From: Euclidia mi
Lineage: Eukaryota; Arthropoda; Insecta; Lepidoptera; Erebidae
Direction: 5' to 3'
Length of the DNA stretch: 64,000 nucleotides
NCBI GenBank assembly: GCA_944739405.2
Contig: OX123188.2
Span: 67,475,251 to 67,539,250 of the forward strand
In this document: one piece after another, positions 55,323-64,000 of the stretch
How the letters are laid out: each line of letters begins with the position of its first letter
How positions within the stretch are numbered: position 1 is the first letter of the stretch
Notes under the pieces: model-generated
Databases searched by the model: none
The model's input: only the letters and a program-made list of their open reading frames with translations
What the model was told of the DNA's origin: nothing
Program-made: the position numbers and the translations under genes

Positions 55323-58192
55323 TTGAAAGCTTATATTATTCCAGAATATACAAGTAATTTAATTTTAGGCATCGATTTCTGGAAACTATTTAAACTACTG
55401 CCTAACCATATCGCATCCGTATGCATGTCTAAAACATTGCCGTGTAGTGTGTTAAGTGAAAATAACCCAAGTAACACGAACGTATTGCAATCTTTTAGTG
55501 AGTTGAGTGAGTCACACCAAAGAACGGCTAAGTTAATTATAAAGCAATAGGAGTCGATTTCTCCTGAAAAAACCGGGTTAGGACGAAGTCACTTAATAGA
55601 ACATGCAATAGACACGGGCGATTCTGCGCCGATACGCCAAAGATATTATAGGCTACTGCTGGCGAAATTAAAAATAATTATTGACGAATTAGACGAAATG
55701 CTTGCATTGGGAGTGGTAGAAAAATGCGAAAGTCCTTGGTTGTCACCTATTTTACTAACGCCTAAGAAGGACGGTAAACTAAGGTTTCGTTTAGATAGTC
55801 GGAAACTTAATTCTATTACTAAAAAAGACGCGTACAAACTGCCTTATGTATCCGAAATTTTAGACAATCTTAGGAATGCTAGGTATCTAAGTAGTATAGA
55901 CTTATCTAAGTCATTTTGGCAGATGCCGCTTCGCGAATGTGATCGTGATAAGACTGCGTTCTATGTGCCTACTAGAGGAACATTTAGATTTGTGACTATG
56001 CCGTTTGGTCTGACGAATGCGCCTGCTACACAACAGCGTTTGGTGGATCACTTGTTTACGAATAGTCCTGAGTTCGAAAACTCGGTATTCGTTTTCTTAT
56101 ATCGACATCTTTTAATGCTCATGTGTCACTATTAAATAAAGTATACGAAAAATTAAAATCGGCCAACCTTACAATTAACTTAGAAAAATCTAAATTCTTC
56201 CATGATGAATTGAAGTACTTGGGCTACGTAGTAAACTCTAAAGGATTACAAGTAGACCCATGTAAGGTGGAAGCCATTCTTCAATATGCTACGCCTAAGA
56301 ATAAAAAAGATGTCAAAAGGTTCTTAGGCATTGCATCATGGTGTCGGCGATTCATGCCTAATTTTAGTACTATTGCCGGTCCTTTGAACAAACTTACCTC
56401 TACCGGTAAGAAAGCTGCACCATTTCAGTGGTCGGTGGAAGCTGATGACTCGTTTTGTAAACTAAAACAATTGTTAAGCTCCGCACCAATATTATCGTGT
56501 CCCGATTACGAGAAACCTTTTCAAGTTCACACAGATGCGAGTGCGAGTGGCATCGGTGGGTTGCTTACATAAGAAATAGATGGCGTGAAACTACCTATCG
56601 CTTACATGAGTAGGTCACTAAATGCACAGGTCACTAAATGCACAGGAACAAAACTACAGTATAACAGAACGGGAGACATTAGCAGTTCTAACAGCCCTCG
56701 AATATTGGCGCTGTTATTTTGATAACGGGTTAAAGTTTGTTGTGTATACTGACCATTCCGCACTAAAATGGTTCCTAAACTTCAGCAACCCGACTGGTAG
56801 ATTAGCTCGGTGGTCGGTTCGTCTGTCAGCCTTTAACTTCGAAATAAAGCATCGGCGCGGCGCAGATAATATTATAGCAGATGCGTTATCACGATCCCCA
56901 CCTGTAAATATAATTAACACGAATAATAATAATAATAACGTGAACAACCCTAATGTTGACATTGATCAATGGTATTCAGCCACCTACAATGGTTGTTTAT
57001 CTTCGCCTAATGAATATCCAGACTATTCTATTAAAAATAATAAATTGTATCGTTTGTTAAGATCTAGGTGTATGCTACGTAAGGAGTTCGAATGGAAAGA
57101 AGTGCTAACTTCCTCTGATCGAAATAATGCCATATTAGAGAACCATGCCGAACCCACTTCGGGGCATTTCGGTATATTTAAAACTTACAAGCGCTTAGCA
57201 CTGCGTTACTATTGGCCCAAAATGCACGATGACGTGGTAAATTTCATAAATTCTTGTGACACTTGTATCGCGCACAAACATCAGAACTATGCACCATTGG
57301 GCACCATGGGACAACCCAAAGTGTGTTCACGACCCTTCCAAACCATTAGTGTAGATTTGGTGGGGCCATTACCCGGCACAAGAAAACAGAACGCCTACAT
57401 CTTTGTAGTAACTTGTTGTTTTAGTAAATACTGTCTCCTTTTTCCTATCAGGCGCGCAACTGCTGAAATAATAGCTAATATTTTGGAAGAAAAATATTTT
57501 TAGTTCATGGTATACCATCTACAATTATATTGGACAATGGTAAACAGTTTGTAAGTGCTACTTTAAAAGCTATGTTGCACAAGTACAAAATCCCTAATCT
57601 TCATTATACTCCTAAATATTCCCCACATGTGAATACGGTCAAACGCTATAATAAAACCATTGGTTCTACCTTAGCGGCGTTTGTAGGAAATGACCAGAGA
57701 TAGTGGGACAGTCTCCTACCTAAGGTGCAGTTTGCATTAAACACCGCGGTTAATGAAGTCACGGGTTACACACCTAGTTTTTTAGTCTATGGACGTGAAT
57801 CAGTTCCATGCGGCTCACACTATGTCGACACGGACGCTGATGATATAGTATACATACCTAGGGACGATTACGCAGAAAACATAGGTCACTTATCAGGCAT
57901 ATTTGACAAAGTTCAGGCACTCCTCATTCAAGCTCATGCTAGGAATTCCCAAACTTATAATTTACGCCGTAAACCAGCTGTAAACTCAGATGTAGGAGAC
58001 ACTCTGTGGAAAAGAACTTTTTATCAGAGCGACAAGGATAAGTCCTTCTGTAAGAAACTAGCTCCTAAATTCGTGAAGTGCACAGTGATTAATAAAAAGT
58101 CGCCTCTCGTTTACGAGTTGTCGGACGCGTCTGTTAATTCTATTGGGTTTTGGCACATAAAAGACTTAAAACTTATACACTATGGCACCTAA
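55323..58192 (+). pseudogene. pol: Ty3/Gypsy pol, multiply broken
   Basis: Order: post-protease linker (LILGIDFWKLF), RT (SPILLTPKKDGKLRFRLD, DLSKSFWQMPL, TMPFGLTNAPATQQ), RNase H (FQVHTDASASGIGG, YTDHSALKWFL), integrase zinc region (H-H-C-C: TSGHFGIFKTYKRL, SCDTCIAHK), integrase core (SVDLVGPLPG, LDNGKQFVS) and tail. Lesions: TAG 55548; the YxDD motif lost at about 56100 by a small deletion; TAA 56570; a 16-base tandem duplication (56613-56628/56629-56644) shifting the frame; a frame break at 57501; TAG near 57699. The third integrase acidic residue appears to be Lys. Confidence 0.87.
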
Positions 58193-58338
58193 CTAATTGT
58201 TACAAACCGTATAAGACTTTCCCGTCTTTCTTTCTATATGCCGTCTTAGCTTGGACAGTAGCGGACTCGTAGACCTAACGCAGCTAGTCGGATTTTTCTT
58301 GTTAGCCACGTAAAATCCTCTTCTAAGACGGGTGGTAT

Positions 58339-59040
58339 TGTAGCGTATGTCCGATACCTACCGTGTCTGCGTCATAATACCGTCCATACGCTCGGCCAAT
58401 CAGAGAAGGCCATCGTCCGCGCTCGCGAAGCCTGACCAAATATGGTCAGGTAGCGACTTCAACTCTGATGGAGGGCCTGGTATATATAGGGGCCGACAGA
58501 GAGGTCGGACGGCTACTCTATCTACCTACCTACGATAATTAAGCGTACCTACTGACCCTACGTCGTATCTACGTGTATCCTGGTCAGCTGTGGGTTCCAG
58601 GTCTACCTTAAGGCTCCGGGCTACTCTACCAAGACCACTACACTTCCAAGCACCGTCCTCGACGTCACCTCTGCCGATGAGTCTGGCCCTGCCCTGCTCA
58701 TCGCACTCAGACCGCCGGCGCTTGTCAGCTGAGCCAACGGCCTGCGAGGATCTGCCGCTATGCGCAGCCCTTCGAGCAGCCTGCCCTGTACACTACCGGA
58801 GGGAACAGCGTGGGAGACTGCAGCCTTTAGTGTTCAGGCCAGTGTCGTGTTGTTGGTCGGTCATACTCGTGCAAGGGAAGTGAGACAATACTCAGCAATA
58901 AACGCAACTAGAACCTCTACTGCGTTTCAATACCAGAACCCGTTACACTATATAAACAACAGAGGCTGCTGCTCCATTTTCATTACGTCTGTATCAGTGA
59001 ATAAATCAAAGACACTATTCTTGAGTCTATAACTTTCACA
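58339..59040 (+). repeat. Probable 3' LTR of the Ty3/Gypsy element
   Basis: Follows pol after 150 bases and a purine-rich AAGACGGGTGG. A TG start at 58339, a TATA box TATATATA at 58481-58488, a polyadenylation signal AATAAA at 59000-59005 and a CA end at 59040 fit an LTR of about 700 bases. No partner LTR is present, so boundaries are tentative. Confidence 0.5.
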
Positions 59041-59480
59041 AAATACGAGTATTGCCAACAAAAGGTGGCGCTTAGTATTCCGTCCTATAAAAATAAGGTA
59101 GATGTGTATCAAAAAACCATTACGGAAAGCAAATAACAAGGGCATAAATCAGGAAGTGCGGTGGCGTACAGGGGCGGCGACGATGTACATACATACAGAA
59201 AACAACTAAATATTTATTTTTTTCTCTGGTTGCTATAAGTGTTATTAAATATTGACAATACATTAGACGATCATTTATTAGGTAGGTAATTTAAAATATA
59301 CATCTGACTCCTCAAACACTAAATCGTCTTCCGTATGTCTCCTTTGCAACAAAGATTCAAGCTATTATTTCAATAATTCGTCTGCAAATCTTATAGTAAC
59401 AATTTTGGTAGATATATACTAATTTATTAGTGTCAACAACAAGGAATATATGTACATTTAATTCCTATAGGCAAGACTTA
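59041..59480. other. Non-coding, nothing recognised
   Basis: AT-rich, no assignment. Confidence 0.4.
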
Positions 59481-59607
59481 GGGCCTGTTTCACCAACTCC
59501 AAGTAAGCGTGACTTTCTATGTAAATTCAAAATTAGAATGAAATTTGTATGAATCTATTTGCCAAGTAGTTTTACCAGAACTTACTGGACTGTGGTGAAA
59601 CAGGCCC
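59481..59607. mobile_element. 127-bp MITE with GGGCCTGTTTCACCA ends
   Basis: The first 15 bases and the last 15 are perfect inverted repeats; pairing continues imperfectly to about 27 bases. No coding capacity. The duplication at its flanks is not clear; it resembles short hairpin MITEs common in Lepidoptera. Confidence 0.75.
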
Positions 59608-59750
59608 GAAATTATTTTGATACATGAGTTTCCTCACTTACAAGCTGTAGGCTCCAGGCCTTCAGCTTGTAATCATTAACTAATAAAAAATAATCAAGTG
59701 TCTATGATAGTCCAGGAATTAGCAGATTGTTTTAGTGTTTATATTTACTG

Positions 59751-60032
59751 CATAAACACATCGAAGCATCGATAACCTATGGAGAAATCGACTGACTGCT
59801 ACGCAAAGTGTCTCGGGTTCGAATCCATGAGGCGAACCAGTAAATTTTAGAAGTTATGTGCGTATTATATTTTTATCGTATGTAAATCTGCATGTCTGGA
59901 GAGCTCGGTATAATGTTCTCGAAACACATGTGAAGTCTGCCAACCCGATCTACGGCCTTACGCTTGTCACAGTGAGCAGAGGCCAGCAGTGCGACCAGTT
60001 TAAATACAGTACTGATGATAATGCCATAAACA
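59751..60032 (+). repeat. tRNA-derived SINE (family S1), decayed copy
   Basis: A-box-like GATAACCTATGGAG, B box GGGTTCGAATCC, then GGAGAGCTCGG and an ATGATAATG tail, paralleling 53128-53536. The flanks CATAAACA (59751-59758 and 60025-60032) are identical. Confidence 0.75.
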
Positions 60033-61736
60033 AAAATATAATTTTTCTATATTACTTTAAAACGTTCGAAATTTGTATACATACAAACTAAAGTTTATAT
60101 AAACAATCTCAATGGCGTTATTATTCAGATGACTTACCACAGCTGGTGTAACTGAGACCGAATTTCACCTTTATCTTCCGCCGAAATATCCTAATGTTAA
60201 TAAAATATTTCCTTTTGTTGTATGTTACCTAAATATTCCCTGAAAAAAAACAGTGTAAAAGTAGTAATTACGAAGACCTCTTTATGGAATGTAAAATGCT
60301 TGCCGTCCATGAAAAGTGATGTGCATAGCTTTAGATTATTATGGTAGTGATGAATTTAAAACATACAAGAAAAGGGTAAAGAGAAGGGATGTGCGTCTGG
60401 AAGTGCCTATTTGTAAAAATTACTTTGGTGAAAGAAGTAGAAAATATCTAATACAACTATTTACAATTAAATTATAATGTCTTGTACAAATTTTGAAATG
60501 CAACATACGCAAGGGTTGTTTAAAAAACAGTTAAAACATATCTTTTACAAAAAAATGTAGATAATATACAGAAATGAGTACAAATAATAAATAAAAGAAT
60601 CTGTATGAATATAAACTATGTATGTATCGTATATATTGGTGGCGGGTTTGATCATATTTTAAGTTTTAGTAATAACTATTAGAATAAGGATTGTTAAGCA
60701 ATTATAGAACGGGAGCTACATCTGCCAATAAACTGTTGTACAGTTTGGCAGGAGGACAACACTTATGTTAATTATTGTAAGACAAAACGTGAATAAATAC
60801 TTATTATTATTATTTAAAAAAATACTAGCTGGGTCCGCGGTACATCTATGTCTTATATGGCTATTGGTCTGCACGCGTGGCTCATAGTGTGATGTTATAT
60901 AGCCTATAGACATTCTCGATAAATGAGCTTTCCAACACAAAAATAATTGTTCATATTGGATTAGTAGTCCCTGAGATTAGCGCATTCAAGCAAACAAACT
61001 CATCGTCTTTATAATATCAGTATAGATAGCGTACAAAATAAATATCTCATTAGTTTAATTCAAAATGTCAACAATGTTCTTGTTTTATCTACATGTCGGC
61101 TTGTGACGTCTTGGCTTCGTCTCAATTTCTAATCTTATGAACACTGAGCACATGAAGTAGGATGTCTCGTGTAATTCAATTCAAATGCTTTCGCACTAAA
61201 GCTACACTAGATACAGTCTACTGAGAAAGTGTGAAAACGAGCTTCATTCATTAAATGCTTGCACAGATTCAAAGAGTAGGTAAGTATTGTTACGGAAAAT
61301 TAAAACTTTACAGATAAAAAAAAAATTGTTTCTCACATTATTTATGTTTAAATTTATGACCGGCTTAGAAACTACTGTGTAGACTAAGTTTGACTTCACG
61401 TCTACTCTAAACTCATGTCCGTATTAGAGTAAGAGTAAATAATAGTTATAAACTAAATATAAAGTTTCAGATTTCGGGTACGAAGAAGACTAACCAAGTG
61501 AATATGGGGATTATGATAGGCATCAAACCTATTATGACAGAACTGAGCAATAACATTACAGTAATTACATAACTGTACAAGCAGAAGCAACTTTAAGAAT
61601 ATTAATATGCCGTTATTTGCCAAAATATGATAGAATTTTGCTAGAATATGAAGATGGATATTCAATCATTGCTAGCATTGCGTATTGTAATAGAATAATA
61701 TTTTACAAGTCAACAATATTTCACCTGTTTTTTTAT
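60033..61736. other. Non-coding, nothing recognised
   Basis: AT-rich with a short ATT repeat near 60800. No coding similarity. Confidence 0.4.
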
Positions 61737-62310
61737 TTAACCTAAGTGGTCCCACTGCTGGGCAAAGGTCTCCCTTACACTCTTCTCCTTCCTATCTTTT
61801 GCCAAATTGGGCCAATTTCTGTCAAAATTGTCTAAATCATCACGCCATCGTTTTCGGGGTCTGCCTCTGTTCCGCCGCCTGTCTTGCGGCACCCATTGCG
61901 TGAAGATCTTCGCCCATCGGCTAGGAGACATCCGGATCACGTGACCTGCCGAATCCCATTTTAGGTTGGCAGTCTTCCGTCCCACATCAGCAATGCCTGT
62001 CAGTGATCGCAGAACGGCATTTTGCACTCGATCATCTCTCTTATATCCGAGAATTCTGCGCTCCATTGCTCGACAAACCTTGAGACTGAACTTTTGAAGT
62101 TCGGTCAAGGACCAGGTCTGAGCGCCGTAGGGTGGGATGGGCAGAATGCACATATCGACGAGTTTGCGTTTTAATGCTATTGGAAGGTTGCCCTTCAGGA
62201 ACTCTTTTATGGACCGTAGGCTTTCCAGGCATTCTCGATTCGACGATCGATTTCTTGACGTTGCCTGTTTTCGAAAGACACTATCTGTCCCAAGTAGGTA
62301 TACTCGTCGA
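61737..62310 (-). pseudogene. RTE-clade LINE ORF C terminus
   Basis: The last part of an RTE-type ORF: upstream, in another frame, IENAWKAYGSIKEFLKGNLP-like sequence (about 62290-62155), then the open frame 62153-61737 with YGAQTWSLTELQKFSLKVC, MERRILGYKRDDRVQN, LKWDSAGHVIRM, RWAKIFTQWVPQ, NRGRPRKRWRDDL and the end FAQQWDHLG. These motifs are characteristic of RTE/BovB-like elements. An A-rich tail (T run 61731-61735) closes it. No RT catalytic block is present; a frame shift near 62150 breaks it. Confidence 0.85.
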
Positions 62311-63644
62311 CCTACTTATATGTTACTTAGGTGTGACTACTATTAAATATTTGAGTTACTGAGAAAATCTGTTAAAGAATTGGAAAATTGTATTCCAAAA
62401 TTCATAGAAATACAGATATTGCCGTATTTCCTTAATTTCGAATGGTTTTCAACCAAAAGATTGGCTACCGTATATTCAACACAATTACAAAATAATCTCT
62501 ATTTTGTAGTTGATCATATAGTTTAATCCTTTGGGTGTAAACCACTAACTATTGGTGATATTAATATTATATTACACTCGATAGTAATTAACTGCGGTTG
62601 TATTCTCGTTAGCTCTATTAGGCGTAGGCATTACGTTATACTAATAATTTTAATAGGTACTTATTGTCTGCTATAAATTAACTAAAATAGAAGCCACATA
62701 CTTTAATTATTGAAATACACGTTTGCTATAAGATTGTTGTTACGTTGAAGTTATGAAAATTGAATTAAATTATTCAATTCGATTTTAGTTCGTGCAATTT
62801 GTTGCCTTTTTCCAGTAATTGTTAAATCGACCTATCCGTAGAATAGAGTTCCATGTGACCAAAGACCAAAATCGCGTTAAATAGCTAAATGGGATAAGGA
62901 ATACAAACTCTACAAAAATATGTTTTTAGAATTTTCGTATCTTATTTACTTTCGGAGATATAGAATCGAATAACGTTTCATCTGATATTTGTTCCGCGCA
63001 CGACGTATACAAGTGACGGGGCACGGGAAGTACAAGTGGCGCGAGCGCCGCAATCGATCATCAGTCCGGCCAATGTTCATTGGAAGAAGAAGAAAATTGG
63101 GGCGTTTTCGTCTTCTATGCTTAATTTACATGATATTTAAGAAAATTCAATATATTCACAAAAAAGAATACTGTAAAGATATGAGGATAACGCAAAATAC
63201 AAAATATGATTCAAGTAGATGTCGAAGAGCCTGATTTTAGTTCGGCGTTTTCAAACTTACATACCGCGTTTGTAAATCAAGATTTCAATTCTAGTAAGTG
63301 ACGATGTTTTACAAGTATTACTTCACTATATACAACTTTAAGTTCCTAAATTAATACAGGTTATTATATTTATTACTTTTTAACACAGTTCATAGTTAAT
63401 AGCGATCGATGATTATTTAGAATGTTTTTCGATGAAGTTGTTCAGAAACGCAACTCTGTTGCAAAAAGACGATTACCCTAATTAGTGTTCACAGAGTAAT
63501 AGATTTTTATGCAATATTGAGCAACAAAAAGTAGAGGTCTTATGGAATATTAAGACGTTTTTTTACGAACATTATTAAAGTTTTAAGCGTCTGAGGCTAA
63601 AAAAGGACGGTTTTCGCCGGAGTCTGTGAAACAATTTACATACA
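62311..63644. other. Non-coding between RTE fragments
   Basis: AT-rich. No reverse transcriptase similarity in either strand, although RTE pieces flank it. A speculative exon-like ORF with a donor-like GTAAGTG lies at 63206-63293. Confidence 0.4.
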
Positions 63645-63845
63645 TACATAACGTCACGCCTTTTATCCCCGAAGGGGTAGGCAGAGGTGTATTTCTGCAC
63701 CCACTTTTCACCAGATATACTTTAGTCCCACGTAATAAGGGGCGAGCCTATTGCCGTACCGGGCACATTTCCAGACTCCGTGCTGCTACTGAGAATTTCG
63801 TGACAGAAAAACCCAATAACACTGCCCGACCCAGGAATCGAATAA
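63645..63845 (-). repeat. tRNA-derived SINE (family S2), copy 2, truncated head
   Basis: Matches 50183-50440: CCCCGAAGGGGTAGGCAGA, GTCCCACGTAATAAGGGGCG, CAGACTCCGTGCTGCTACTG and AGGAATCGAAT on the plus strand. The A box is missing. Confidence 0.75.
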
Positions 63846-63850
63846 GTTAA

Positions 63851-64000
63851 TGGGTTTCGCGGATTGCAGCTATATCTATCTTATAGCGACTGAGCTCTCT
63901 TGCTATAAGAGCAGTTTTCCTCTCCGGGCATAAGTTATGGTCGCTATCAAGTAAAGTTCGTACATTCCATGTAGCTACGCTGAGTTGTCGTGATTTTACC
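63851..64000 (-). pseudogene. RTE-clade endonuclease N terminus (right edge)
   Basis: A frame open across the whole stretch on the minus strand reads VATWNVRTLLDSD, then CPERKTALIAREL and IDIAAIRETH, the first strand and the catalytic-Glu region of an RTE-type APE endonuclease (consensus Glu-Thr). It is cut by the SINE side at about 63850, and its upstream part leaves the window. It is too short for ORF calling. It has the same strand as the RTE C terminus at 61737-62310, so both may be ends of one deleted element. Confidence 0.75.

Noticed and set aside
58347..58883. Two plus ORFs after the Gypsy pol
   Set aside because: They lie in the probable LTR and show no similarity to envelope or other proteins.

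Overview
The window looks like a transposon graveyard from an AT-rich lepidopteran (moth or butterfly) genome. I find no host gene, rRNA, CRISPR array or intact tRNA gene. The lepidopteran assignment rests on tRNA-derived SINEs ending in ATG/GAT repeats, BEL/Pao, Ty3/Gypsy, Jockey/CR1, R1 and RTE elements together, a piggyBac copy at TTAA, and short interspersed repeats of types common in that order. Such density and nesting without genes suggests heterochromatin or a W chromosome, but that is inference.

Layout. (1) 1-2752: 5' part of a minus-strand Ty3/Gypsy element: LTR, tRNA-Leu primer site, gag, and a -1 shift into protease-pol that leaves the window. (2) 2757-4240: decayed tRNA-like sequence and a minus-strand LINE ORF1 remnant. 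(3) 4240-9640: plus-strand BEL/Pao pol whose integrase is split by an internally deleted piggyBac element (6935-8520). (4) 10985-24935: three-layer nest. LINE A1 (Jockey-like) is split by LINE B (11982-24278), itself split at an Ala codon by a 7.9-kb block (13632-21554) that holds two ~720-bp direct repeats (LTR-like) around 4.3 kb of non-coding DNA. (5) 25-30 kb: small repeats and a minus-strand fragment of a LINE B relative. (6) 30426-48010: a complete BEL/Pao element, two ~595-bp LTRs flanked by CATAT duplications, inflated to 17.6 kb by a 5'-truncated LINE A2, a CR1-like LINE D with an uninterrupted ORF2, a SINE-like repeat, and an R1-clade LINE that is split by a 1.5-kb solo LTR. (7) 48-55 kb: AT-rich DNA with a (TA)n tract, a MITE and two SINEs. 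(8) 54.9-59.0 kb: damaged Ty3/Gypsy pol, an inverted gag fragment and a probable 3' LTR. (9) 59-64 kb: MITE, SINEs, and the two ends of RTE-type ORFs on the minus strand.

The proteins are the usual retroelement set (gag, protease, reverse transcriptase, RNase H, integrase, APE endonuclease). Nearly all are broken. The least damaged are the LINE D ORF2, the Gypsy gag/pro at the left edge and the 3' half of LINE A2. Two things stand out: the stratigraphy of insertions, several of which leave the target's reading frame in register, and a recurring set of short-loop perfect or near-perfect inverted duplications (10773, 11017, 12887, 20305, 29015, 50305) that cut across unrelated elements.
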